A stretch of 20,548 bases of DNA, taken from Chloroflexota bacterium (GTDB lineage: Bacteria; Chloroflexota; Anaerolineae; Anaerolineales; Anaerolineaceae). Shown in pieces: positions 1 through 7,610 of this stretch. Position numbers and translations under genes: made by a program. How positions within the stretch are numbered: the stretch's first letter is position 1; every line of letters starts with the position of its first letter. The notes under the pieces were generated by a model. That model did no database searches and had not been told where the DNA came from. It was given only the letters and a program-made list of their open reading frames with translations. The DNA lies in the NCBI GenBank assembly GCA_029777225.1, contig JAKOSR010000134.1, forward strand, positions 1 to 20,548. The letters run 5' to 3'.

Positions 1-879
1 AGCACGCTGGGCGGTCAGGCAGAAACAGCCAACACCGAGGCCGATGTGCTCAAGTCTGCTGGCCAGGCCCTGGGCTACCTTTCCACCATCTCCAAAGTGC
101 TCTTCATGGCCATCACCATCACAGCCCTAACCGGCCATTGGGCCGTCTCTGGCCAGCGCCTGGTCCAATCCATGCTCATCTCCCTGCCACAAGCCAGCCG
201 GCTGAAGGCCTCCGCGCTCGTCTCGGATATCGAGGGCAAGGTCAGCGGTTACTTGGGCGGCCAGGGGCTCCTATGCCTGGCCATTGGTGTCTTGGCCTTC
301 GCGGCCTACGCGCTGATAGGTTTGCCAAACGCGATGGTTTTGGCCATCATCGCCGGCCTCATGGAGGCCGTGCCCATGATCGGGCCACTTTTAGGCGCCA
401 TCCCTGCCGCGGTTATCGCGCTGACAATTTCACCAAATATGCTAATTTGGGTGGTTGTCGCGACGGTCGTTATCCAGCAGCTGGAAAATAACCTGTTGGT
501 GCCCAGGGTAATGAAAAAGGCTGTGGGCGTGAATCCGTTTGTTTCGCTCCTTTCAATCGCCACTTTCTCAGCCCTTTATGGCATTGGTGGCGCGTTGATG
601 GCCATCCCCCTGGCTGCCATTATTCAATTGGTTTTGGAAAATTTTGTTTTCAACAAGGAGCCGGATGACACAACCCTTTCAGAAAACAGGGGGGCTGCCA
701 ACCGGTTGCGCTACGAAACCCAGGATTTCGCCCAGGGTATGCGCAACCAGGTGAGACAGAGCAAAGAAGGGACGACTGAAACTGTCGCACAGGTGGACCG
801 GTTCATCGAAGAGATGGAAGGTATCGCGGTCGACCTCGACGCCCTCCTTGCTACCACGGAAACTGGGGGGAAAGCATGA
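1..879 (+). CDS. AI-2E family transporter, 5'-truncated by window edge
   Basis: Integral membrane protein of the AI-2E/TqsA-PerM family, whose members export or exchange small molecules or ions; the substrate cannot be told from sequence. The frame is open from base 1, so the N-terminus lies outside the window; 292 residues are visible. Several hydrophobic segments are present. The family hallmark is the stretch GLPNAMVLAIIAGLMEAVP followed by MIGPLLGAIPA, then QQLENNLLVPRVM. The last ~70 residues are hydrophilic and acidic (NRLRYETQDF, EEMEGIAVDLDALL) and probably cytosolic. The stop codon overlaps the next gene's start (ATGA), so the two are translationally coupled. Family call is secure; an AI-2 signalling role is not implied. 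Confidence 0.88.
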   Translation, partial: STLGGQAETANTEADVLKSAGQALGYLSTISKVLFMAITITALTGHWAVSGQRLVQSMLISLPQASRLKASALVSDIEGKVSGYLGGQGLLCLAIGVLAFAAYALIGLPNAMVLAIIAGLMEAVPMIGPLLGAIPAAVIALTISPNMLIWVVVATVVIQQLENNLLVPRVMKKAVGVNPFVSLLSIATFSALYGIGGALMAIPLAAIIQLVLENFVFNKEPDDTTLSENRGAANRLRYETQDFAQGMRNQVRQSKEGTTETVAQVDRFIEEMEGIAVDLDALLATTETGGKA

Positions 880-2054
880 ACAAAAACGTGCTTAAGACCA
901 CTGCCACCGTTCTGTTGACCGTTCTGTTGATTGCCCTGCTGTGGCAATCGCGCGAAATCCTGGTCTACATGGTCTTTTCCCTCGTCTTTGCTGCTGCGTT
1001 ACGACCGCTGGATACCATGGCCGCCGGCAAGCCGAAGCGCGTTCGCTTTTTCATCCTCGCGGGGGTTCTCGCCGCGCTGGGCGGGTTGGTGTTTTTGCTT
1101 TACCTGCTTGGCGACGGGCTTGGGAGGGAATTGCAACTGCTGGTGGATACGATGTCTCACCTGAAATCCTGGCAGCTGCCGGTTTGGCTAACCCAATTTA
1201 GCTTTATCAAGACACTGCTGGACCTGATGCCAGCGCCAGGGGACTTGTTCAACGCGCTCACAGCTAAAGGCGGCCAGGCCATGCTGCCTTTTCTCCAAAA
1301 ATTTACCCAGGATACCATGGGTGTGCTGAGTGGCGCCTTCGTGATCATTTTCCTGGGTCTCTACTGGTTGAGTTCACAGGACCATTTTGAAAGGCTGTGG
1401 CTGTCTTTACTACCCAACGCGCAACGCAGAAAAGCGCGCGAAACCTGGCATGCCATTGAAACCAGCCTGGGCGTCTATGGGCGTGGTTTGTTCGCACAGG
1501 TTGCCCTCACCTGGGCCGTGTTGGGGGTGGGGCTATACTTCCTGCGCTCCCCTTATCCGGTGTTCCTGGGTTTGCTCATTTCACTGGTCAGCGTGCTGCC
1601 CATCGTGGGCATCTTTGTAGCGCTGTTGGTGGCCATCCTTATTGGGTTGTTCTCCAGCATCCGGTTCACGCCCATCATGCTGCTGTTCGTGCTGGCTGTG
1701 CTAATCATCATCCGGGTGTGGGTAAAACCACGCCTTTACCAAAAAGCCAGGGAGAACGCCTTGGTGAACCTCGTCATTATGCTTGTGATTGTGGACGCGT
1801 TCGGCCTGGCCTGGCTGTTGATAGCTCCGCCAATCGCGAACGTGCTCCAAATTCTGTGGAAGAACCTGGTGGAGCGCGCTCCCCGCAAGGCCCCCAGCTT
1901 GAGGTACCAGGCACTCCTGGAACGCCGGCAGGCACTGGCCCAAAGCCTGGTATCTCTAAAGGAACCCCCTTCACCGGCGGTAGCCCAGGCCCTCAGTAAG
2001 CTGGACGAGCTGATTAATCAGGCCGAACCTTTCCTGTCAGGCGAAGAAATCTGA
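876..2054 (+). CDS. AI-2E family transporter (diverged paralogue)
   Basis: 392-residue membrane protein, second of an overlapping pair. The ATG shares four bases with the upstream stop, and a G-rich SD (GGGGGGAAA) precedes it. It starts with a hydrophobic helix (residues ~8-35), has further membrane spans, and carries the family-type segment FLGLLISLVSVLPIVGIF with a downstream VKPRLYQKARENALVNL in place of the usual 'xxPRxxgxxvgxNP' block. The C-terminal ~60 residues are charged. It is more diverged than its neighbour, and adjacent unequal copies suggest a hetero-oligomer. Substrate unknown. Confidence 0.85.
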   Translation: MNKNVLKTTATVLLTVLLIALLWQSREILVYMVFSLVFAAALRPLDTMAAGKPKRVRFFILAGVLAALGGLVFLLYLLGDGLGRELQLLVDTMSHLKSWQLPVWLTQFSFIKTLLDLMPAPGDLFNALTAKGGQAMLPFLQKFTQDTMGVLSGAFVIIFLGLYWLSSQDHFERLWLSLLPNAQRRKARETWHAIETSLGVYGRGLFAQVALTWAVLGVGLYFLRSPYPVFLGLLISLVSVLPIVGIFVALLVAILIGLFSSIRFTPIMLLFVLAVLIIIRVWVKPRLYQKARENALVNLVIMLVIVDAFGLAWLLIAPPIANVLQILWKNLVERAPRKAPSLRYQALLERRQALAQSLVSLKEPPSPAVAQALSKLDELINQAEPFLSGEEI

Positions 2055-2124
2055 CAAAAGGACCCTTTCAGGAAACCTACTTTGCGGTAAGCTACACCGA
2101 ACCGCGACAGGCGCCTCGGGCTTG

Positions 2125-2153
2125 TTGACATCCTTATCGGACTCGGGTATCCT
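2125..2153 (+). promoter_or_regulatory. Promoter of the SRP RNA
   Basis: TTGACA at 2125-2130, 17-base spacer, TATCCT at 2148-2153, preceded by GGG and followed by TAA. Predicted start is near 2160, where the SRP RNA helix begins. Confidence 0.7.
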
Positions 2154-2159
2154 TAATTC

Positions 2160-2268
2160 GCGTTCGGGCGGGACCGGCGCGGCGAAGCCCTGCGAACCCC
2201 GTCAGGTCCGAGAGGAAGCAGCGGTAAGGAGGTATCTTCGGGTGTTGCCGGCAAACCTGCCCGACGCA
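2160..2268 (+). ncRNA. ffs: Signal recognition particle RNA (small bacterial type, 4.5S-like)
   Basis: RNA scaffold of the bacterial SRP; it binds Ffh and targets nascent membrane proteins to FtsY/SecYEG. Seen directly: the near-universal apical domain GTCAGGTCC-GAGA-GGAAGCAGC at 2201-2222, closed by a long imperfect hairpin. Outer arms are CGGGCGGG (2165-2172) and CCTGCCCG (2256-2263), with one G-U pair; inner arms include CGGC/GCCG and CGAAG/CTTCG. Length about 105 nt fits the small Alu-less class. The tetraloop reads GAGA (GNRA) rather than the common GGAA. A strong promoter sits just upstream. Ends are estimated from the helix and are good to a few bases. It lies only ~10 nt before the next gene's ATG. 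Confidence 0.9.
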
Positions 2269-2278
2269 TTTTCATACG

Positions 2279-3187
2279 ATGAATCATTCACTCGACCCAT
2301 CCAATCCACCGGTTTGCTCTTACGAGGGCTCTGATTACCAATCCTCCTTTTGGGATAAAGGCGAACGCCAATATGAGGACACGGTTGAAGAAATCGCCCT
2401 AAAACGTCTGCTTCGCCACGGTGGCCGCTTGATGTTGGAGCTTGGGGCGGGTGCCGGCCGCAACACACCCCGCTATGGCAGTTGGGAGCGCGTGGTGCTG
2501 CTGGATTACTCCCGCACCCAGCTGTTGCAAGCTCGCGAACGGCTGGGCGACAGCCCCCGGTTTGTGTATGTGGCCGCTGATGTGTACAAGTTGCCGTTCG
2601 TGAATGGCTTGTTTGACGGCTCCACTATGATTCGCACGCTGCACCATATGGCCGAGCCCGAGCTTGCCCTAAAATCAGTGCGCCGGGTTCTTGCCCCGGA
2701 TGCCCTCTTCATCCTGGAGGCTGCCAACAAGCGCAACATCAAATCCATCCTGCGCTACGTGGTCCACCGTCAAGCCTGGAACCCGTTTGACCATACCCCC
2801 ATTGAATTCGCGGAACTGAACTTTGACTTTCACCCACGCTTCATCCAGGAAATCCTCAAGTCGGCGCAATTTTCGATTGAAAAACAATTGAGCGTGTCCC
2901 ATTTCCGGGTCGGATGGCTGAAACGTCATGTCCCGCTCAAAGTACTGGTCGGCCTCGACGCGCTGCTGCAGCCGACCGGTTCATTCTGGCAGTATTCGCC
3001 CAGTATCTTTACGCTTGCCAGGGCTGTTGGGGATACCCCCACTGCGGCAGAAGCAGGCTTTTTTAGTTGCCCAGTCTGCCATACCGCCCTTCCAGAGGAA
3101 GTCCATAACCTGGCCTGCCCAGGTTGCGGCCGGGAATGGCCCTTTGCCGATGGTATTTACGACTTCCGGGTGGATGCCGGGGAATAA
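2279..3187 (+). CDS. Class I SAM-dependent methyltransferase with C-terminal zinc ribbon
   Basis: 302 residues. The Rossmann methyltransferase domain (about 40-200) shows SAM motif I ELGAGAGRNTP, the acidic end of strand 2 (VVLLDYS), motif III-like AADVYKLPF and the Methyltransf_11-type LAPDALFILEA. The C-terminus (261-302) is a small ribbon with Cys264-x2-Cys267 and Cys280-x2-Cys283, resembling Trm112-like domains fused to other methyltransferases. Substrate unknown; lipid, quinone or small-molecule targets are all possible. No good ribosome-binding site precedes the ATG at 2279, which follows the SRP RNA almost directly, so expression may depend on read-through or a leaderless start. The next gene begins 17 bases downstream. 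Confidence 0.82.
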   Translation: MNHSLDPSNPPVCSYEGSDYQSSFWDKGERQYEDTVEEIALKRLLRHGGRLMLELGAGAGRNTPRYGSWERVVLLDYSRTQLLQARERLGDSPRFVYVAADVYKLPFVNGLFDGSTMIRTLHHMAEPELALKSVRRVLAPDALFILEAANKRNIKSILRYVVHRQAWNPFDHTPIEFAELNFDFHPRFIQEILKSAQFSIEKQLSVSHFRVGWLKRHVPLKVLVGLDALLQPTGSFWQYSPSIFTLARAVGDTPTAAEAGFFSCPVCHTALPEEVHNLACPGCGREWPFADGIYDFRVDAGE

Positions 3188-3204
3188 TTCCCACCAGGCT
3201 TAGC

Positions 3205-4803
3205 ATGATTTTGAAAAAGCCAGACCAGGCCAAGCAATTAGTCAGGCAGCTCATCCTTGTCATTATCCTGGCCAGCCTGTTTGGTTGCAATTTGCCTAGC
3301 GCGGATGTCACGGCCCCAACCGCCACCGCCATCTCCGCCAGGCAAACCCTCTTCGCGCTCACCTATCCCAGCCCTACGCCCGGCTTTCAGTCGGTTGTGG
3401 CCACCCCAACCCCCTGGATTTCCCAGCAACCCCTGGTGACCCTCCCGGCCACCCTGCCGCCATCCACCCCTACGCCCGTCCTGGCCGTCCCCGCGGGTAT
3501 AGTGGTTTATTATGCCCAATCGGGGGACACGCTCAAGTCTGTCGCCGCCCGTTTCAGGGTGAGCACCGGGGAGATAAACAGCCCGGAAGCCATCCCGGCA
3601 CCGGAAAGCCTGCTGCCCATCGGGCTGGCGCTTTTCATCCCTACGCCCACCTTCATCGCCCCCTATCAGCTTCCCGCCCTTCCCGATAGTGAAATCGTTT
3701 TTGGCCCAGGTAGTGGCCGGGTTGACGTGAACGCGATTGTTCAGCAAGCGAATGGGTATCTGGCCCGGTACCAGGAATCCCTTTGGGACAGGCGCTACAC
3801 CGGCGCTGAGATTGTTGACCTTGTGGCCCGGGAGACCTCCACCAATCCCCGTCTGTTGCTAGCTCTGATTGAATACCGTTCAGGCTGGCTCTTTGGCCAA
3901 CCGCTTGGGGAGGATGGGGAGCTCTATCCCATTGGCTTTAAGGCTGAAAAGGTGACTGGCCTTTACGCTGAGCTTTTTATCGTCGCGCGACTCCTGGCGG
4001 AAGGTTATTATGGCTGGAGTGATGGTTCTCTGAAAGTGTTGACGTTCAAGGATGGAAGCATCGCAGAGATCGCGCCAGCGCTAAATCCGGGCAGCGTTGC
4101 GCTTCAGAACCTGTTCGCGAGCCTTTACGAACAAAAGAATTTCCACCACGCGCTTTACGGCCCCGGCGGCTTTTTAGCCTTGGAACAGCAGCTCTTTGGG
4201 GACCCCTTTGCCCGCGCTGCCCTGGTTGGCCCCCTATTGACGCCGGCCGTCAGCCCGCCTACCCTCACCCTGCCATTTCTGCCCGGTTTACGCTGGGCGC
4301 TTACTTCCGGCCCACACCTCACCTGGCAACCCGGTACGCCCCGCGGCTCGCTGGATTTCGCCCCCAGGGTGGAGGGCCAAAGGGGATGTATGACCTCCAG
4401 CGCCTGGGCCACCTCCCCTGTGCGGGGGCTCGTTACGCGCAGCGCGCGCGGCGCGGTGGCCATCGATTTGGATGGCGATGGGGACGAAAGCACCGGCTGG
4501 GTTATCATCTTCATGCATATGGCCTCCCAGGAGCGCGTTCGGGTAGGGGCGTGGGTTAAAGTGGACGACCCGATTGGCCACCCATCCTGTGAAGGTGGCT
4601 ACGCAACTGGGCTTCATCTGCATATTACCCGCAAATACAATGGGGTCTGGATTGGCGCGGAAGGTCCGCTGCCTCTCATCCTGGATGGCTGGCAGGCTTT
4701 CGCCAGTCCCAGTGCCTACGCCGGCTACCTCGTCCGCGATGGGGTGACAGTGTATTCAAACACCGCCGACAAGGAATATTCTCACATTTACCGGGATAAC
4801 TGA
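3205..4803 (+). CDS. Lipoprotein with LysM domain and M23-type peptidase domain
   Basis: 532 residues from the ATG at 3205. I prefer this over the upstream in-frame ATG (3124) because it puts a lipoprotein signal at the N-terminus: basic start, hydrophobic helix, lipobox LFGC with Cys28. It is followed by a P/T-rich linker (31-95), a LysM peptidoglycan-binding domain (about 101-147, YYAQSGDTLKSVAARF), a helical middle region (TSTNPRLLLALIEYRSGW) of a kind I associate with Chloroflexota cell-wall enzymes, and a C-terminal LytM/M23 fold. Likely zinc ligands are His371 (SGPH), Asp384 (LDFAP) and His471 or His473 (LHLH). Probable cell-envelope peptidoglycan endopeptidase. It follows the methyltransferase closely and may share its transcript. 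Confidence 0.82.
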   Translation: MILKKPDQAKQLVRQLILVIILASLFGCNLPSADVTAPTATAISARQTLFALTYPSPTPGFQSVVATPTPWISQQPLVTLPATLPPSTPTPVLAVPAGIVVYYAQSGDTLKSVAARFRVSTGEINSPEAIPAPESLLPIGLALFIPTPTFIAPYQLPALPDSEIVFGPGSGRVDVNAIVQQANGYLARYQESLWDRRYTGAEIVDLVARETSTNPRLLLALIEYRSGWLFGQPLGEDGELYPIGFKAEKVTGLYAELFIVARLLAEGYYGWSDGSLKVLTFKDGSIAEIAPALNPGSVALQNLFASLYEQKNFHHALYGPGGFLALEQQLFGDPFARAALVGPLLTPAVSPPTLTLPFLPGLRWALTSGPHLTWQPGTPRGSLDFAPRVEGQRGCMTSSAWATSPVRGLVTRSARGAVAIDLDGDGDESTGWVIIFMHMASQERVRVGAWVKVDDPIGHPSCEGGYATGLHLHITRKYNGVWIGAEGPLPLILDGWQAFASPSAYAGYLVRDGVTVYSNTADKEYSHIYRDN

Positions 4804-4815
4804 AAAGGCCTTATT

Positions 4816-6105
4816 TCACTGCGGCATGATTGGCACCAGTTCTTCCGCGCTGCCACGTTTTGTTTTCCAGAACCAGGCATAGTACATCCAAATGGCGATG
4901 ATATACGTCACAATCGTCACCGCGAAGGCCGGCTTAAAGCCATAATTGACCTGCAAGTAGCCGCTGATCAGTGGACTTAACGCCCAGCCAAAGTTTGAAG
5001 CCATGCTGGTTAGGCTGGCAATCATCGCCCGCGATTCGATGCCAACCCTTTCCATCACAAAGGTCGAGTACACCGGTCCGCTCATGTTCATCAGCGTCAG
5101 CCGGAAGTAATAGGCCACTACGCTGACTTCAAACCAAGGCGCGAACCCTAAAAGGGCCAGGAAGGGGATGGAAAGCGCCTGCGTTGCCACCACTACTTCA
5201 ATTTTACCGAATCGTTCCGCCAGGGCTGGGGCGACAAGCAAGCCCAATCCCATCGCCAGGCTGCCCCAGGCGAACAACACCCCGATGGTGGTGTCGGATT
5301 GGTGATGAACGTTGCGGAAGAAGACGTTCATGAACGGCATGATCATCCCAGCGCCAATCGAGGTCACCAGGGTCGGCAGGATGAGCCGGCTGAGGCGTCC
5401 GGGATTGTCGCGCATATAGGAGATTGGCGCAAAGACCGAGCGGGCTGCTTGTGGCAGCCGGACGTTGGACATCATCAGGACAGGGATAAGCGAAAGCGCC
5501 ATAAGGATGATGGCGGCCCCCAGGGCCCATTTGTACGCGTCCGTGCTCACCGCGCTGACCACCAAGACTCCCGCGAAGAAAGTGGGCAGGTATCCCCCCA
5601 CCCATTCGCCAATGGATGTGGCAGTCATGCGCATCCCGGAGGCAAAACTAAAAAGGTAAGTTCGCTCCTGTTCGCCGCTGTTTTCCATCAGGAACGGCCC
5701 CATGGCCACGGCCGAGAGCGACTGGGCGACGCCCAGCAACACGTTCAGGACGCTGAAAACGGGGGTGACAGGTTTCAATACCATGCCCAAAACCGCCAGC
5801 GCCACGCCCAGGTTCCCAAAAAAGAATGCGTTTTTGCGGCCGATTCTGTCGGTTAGGTAACCCATCGGCAGTGCGACAATCAGCGAGGTGGCGCTGCGGA
5901 TGGTGACCAGGTTCCCCAACACCGCCTGGTTATAGCCCAGGCTTAAGACATAAAAATTGAAAAGCAGCTGGTAGGTGCCCATGGCGGCACCAAAAATCAT
6001 GATGCTGAGCAGGTATAAGCGCGCGTTGGTGCTGAAGGCCCGCACGCGTTCCATGTAATTCTTGAGAGCGGAAGGCGGCCGGCCTTCCGCGGTTTGCGGT
6101 TCCAC
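4816..6105 (-). CDS. MFS transporter
   Basis: 429-residue major facilitator protein with about 12 hydrophobic helices. The loop 2-3 signature MGYLTDRIGRKN (residues 81-92) is typical of MFS motif A. The start is GTG at 6105, seven bases after the regulator's stop, with a GGGGGA stretch upstream; an internal ATG (Met18) is an alternative. It is the downstream gene of a two-gene operon with the ArsR-family regulator, so it is probably the regulated efflux or uptake pump. Substrate unknown. It converges with the M23 lipoprotein gene, leaving only 12 bases between stops. Confidence 0.87.
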   Translation of the reverse strand: MEPQTAEGRPPSALKNYMERVRAFSTNARLYLLSIMIFGAAMGTYQLLFNFYVLSLGYNQAVLGNLVTIRSATSLIVALPMGYLTDRIGRKNAFFFGNLGVALAVLGMVLKPVTPVFSVLNVLLGVAQSLSAVAMGPFLMENSGEQERTYLFSFASGMRMTATSIGEWVGGYLPTFFAGVLVVSAVSTDAYKWALGAAIILMALSLIPVLMMSNVRLPQAARSVFAPISYMRDNPGRLSRLILPTLVTSIGAGMIMPFMNVFFRNVHHQSDTTIGVLFAWGSLAMGLGLLVAPALAERFGKIEVVVATQALSIPFLALLGFAPWFEVSVVAYYFRLTLMNMSGPVYSTFVMERVGIESRAMIASLTSMASNFGWALSPLISGYLQVNYGFKPAFAVTIVTYIIAIWMYYAWFWKTKRGSAEELVPIMPQ

Positions 6106-6112
6106 CGGTAAG

Positions 6113-7171
6113 TTATTCCCCCTGGATGAACTGTCTCATCAGTTCTTTGACTGTGCTCAAGCCTTCGTAGCGCGTGGCGTAATGGCGTTCACCCTCGGGG
6201 TTGACAATCACCTGCACCAGCCCCGCCATGCGCAGCTCTGACAGATGATGCGTAACCGTCGGCAGGCGGAGGCGCAAAACTTGCGAGAGTTGGGCTGCCG
6301 TGGCAGGTGATTGCGCCAGGTTGCGCAGGATGCGCAGCCGGGTTGGGTCTGCCAGTGCCTTAAGCCCGTGGATTAACGCGTCAGGGATGACCTCACCCGG
6401 AATCAGGGCCATATTTTCAGGCCTGTAACCAAAGAGCATCAACACGCTGCCCGGGCCGAGTTCTTCAACAAAGAGGATGGGCGCGCCCCAAAACGAAGGC
6501 GCGAGGAATAACCTGGAAATCTTGGAGAGGTCCCCGTAGCGCACTCCGGAGGAAAGCTCTTCCAGCATGGCAGGCAGTGGAAGGCTCCCAGCCCGCATTT
6601 GGGCATGGGAAAGGCCTCGTTTCAACACAGGCAGGATGCGGTTTTCTTCCTCGGCAAAGAAGCCGTCAACAAAGCTCTTCAGAGCGGCAAGATAAACCTC
6701 GCCAAATTGCTCCCGGTTTGCCCAGGCATCAAAAAGGTGGTCGGCGTACGCAGGTAGAAGCTCCTGGTCTCTGTAGCGGCTGTTGAGGCGGATGATTTCC
6801 TTCTCCGCCGCGCTCCACTTCCTGCCTGATGTCGTAGACAGGAGGAGTTGGCGGTATTCTTCCGGTCCATTGGCGTCGAACGAGAGGGCTTCCAAGCGCT
6901 TATCAACCGGCAATGCTTCGAGCCCCTGGACCACCTCCGCAGCACCTTTCGGGTTTGGGAGACCGAAAACAAACCTGATGGAACCCCGCAGGATTCCATC
7001 TGAATCTTCCAGCACTTTCCGCTGCTCAAGGGACAGGCGGGATCGCACACCGGCAGCCCAGGAAGGGCGCAGTCCAAAACGATCTGGGTTATGTAAAGCA
7101 CGCAGGCAAATGAAAAGGTCATAACCCGTGCCCATTTCCCAATTTAACTTCGTACTGACAAATGTTGCCAT
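6113..7171 (-). CDS. ArsR-family winged-helix regulator with long N-terminal domain
   Basis: 352 residues. The C-terminal part (about 264-340) is a winged helix: GLKALADPTRLRILRNLA, then AAQLSQVLRLRLPTVTHHLS containing the recognition helix, then a wing (NPEGERHYA). The metal-binding ELCVCDL motif of classic ArsR/SmtB proteins is absent. The long N-terminal region is reminiscent of DUF5937-type ArsR-like regulators; this is from memory and only moderately sure. It probably senses a small molecule. An AAGGA ribosome site lies ~6 bases before the ATG. A 7-bp inverted repeat lies within its own promoter, suggesting autorepression together with the MFS gene downstream. Confidence 0.82.
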   Translation of the reverse strand: MATFVSTKLNWEMGTGYDLFICLRALHNPDRFGLRPSWAAGVRSRLSLEQRKVLEDSDGILRGSIRFVFGLPNPKGAAEVVQGLEALPVDKRLEALSFDANGPEEYRQLLLSTTSGRKWSAAEKEIIRLNSRYRDQELLPAYADHLFDAWANREQFGEVYLAALKSFVDGFFAEEENRILPVLKRGLSHAQMRAGSLPLPAMLEELSSGVRYGDLSKISRLFLAPSFWGAPILFVEELGPGSVLMLFGYRPENMALIPGEVIPDALIHGLKALADPTRLRILRNLAQSPATAAQLSQVLRLRLPTVTHHLSELRMAGLVQVIVNPEGERHYATRYEGLSTVKELMRQFIQGE

Positions 7172-7193
7172 AGTTGTTCCTTGGTAAGGATTG

Positions 7194-7227
7194 TCTCTTA
7201 TTTTAGTTGTAGCCTAAGAGATGTCAA
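7194..7227 (-). promoter_or_regulatory. arsR-MFS operon promoter with embedded operator
   Basis: On the minus strand: TTGACA (7227-7222), 16-base spacer, TAAAAT (7205-7200). An inverted repeat TCTCTTA-N14-TAAGAGA (7194-7221) covers the spacer and -10. This placement fits a repressor site for the adjacent ArsR-family protein. Confidence 0.65.
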
Positions 7228-7275
7228 GGTTGACTAATGGACTTATCCCCTACGAACCCTTCGGCACTCTGGCTA

Positions 7276-7287
7276 TGGTAAGATTAG
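7276..7287 (+). promoter_or_regulatory. Extended -10 element of the NifU-domain gene
   Basis: TGGTAAGATTAG: TG-n-TAAGAT extended -10 followed by TAG, matching a motif repeated before other genes here. No good -35 is visible 17 bases upstream. Confidence 0.4.
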
Positions 7288-7312
7288 TCATCCACCAGGA
7301 AAGGAGCCCCAA

Positions 7313-7564
7313 CTGACCATCAACAAAGCGCCGGATTATTCAAGGGAAGAAAAAATTGCCGGCCTGATTGACCAAATCAGCGCTTACATCGAGCAGTACC
7401 ATCATGGCTCGGTCACCCTGGTCGGGATTGAAGGCAATGAGGTGTCTGTGCAACTGGGCGGCGCTTGCGCCGGTTGCCCGCTCTCCAAGGCCACGCTCCA
7501 GGGCTGGGTGGCAGGGACGCTCCACCAGTTTTTCCCGGACCTGCAGGTCATCGCGGTCGACTGA
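7313..7564 (+). CDS. NifU C-terminal-domain Fe-S scaffold protein, probable CTG start
   Basis: 83-residue protein matching the NifU C-terminal (Nfu) domain: an N-terminal helix (EKIAGLIDQISAYIEQYHHG), central GNEVSVQLGGACAGCPLSKATL with the CxxC pair (CAGC) that binds or delivers Fe-S clusters, and the terminal FFPDLQVIAVD strand. No ATG, GTG or TTG lies in frame where the domain must start. CTG at 7313 has a strong SD (AAAGGAG) six bases upstream, so it is the best initiation codon. Small standalone Nfu proteins act in Fe-S cluster delivery. It is divergent from the arsR operon and convergent with the chelatase gene. Confidence 0.85.
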   Translation: MTINKAPDYSREEKIAGLIDQISAYIEQYHHGSVTLVGIEGNEVSVQLGGACAGCPLSKATLQGWVAGTLHQFFPDLQVIAVD

Positions 7565-7610
7565 TTTCTTCACACGCCTAATTCACAACCCAAACACATA
7601 AGTTGGTCGT

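Noticed and set aside
2226..2334. AAGGAGGT followed by GTG/TTG, looking like a ribosome site for a short ORF
   Set aside because: It lies inside the SRP RNA helix, is out of frame with the methyltransferase, and the ~30-codon frame has no protein-like features.
3124..3204. Upstream in-frame ATG for the M23 lipoprotein
   Set aside because: It would overlap the methyltransferase's zinc ribbon and put 27 residues before a well-formed lipoprotein signal.
4798..4822. AAAAGGCCTT between convergent genes as a bidirectional terminator
   Set aside because: The palindrome is only a few base pairs with no proper loop or U-run.
5299..5856. Long + strand frame opposite the MFS gene
   Set aside because: Shadow of the MFS coding sequence: no SD and no recognisable domain; the MFS frame is convincing.
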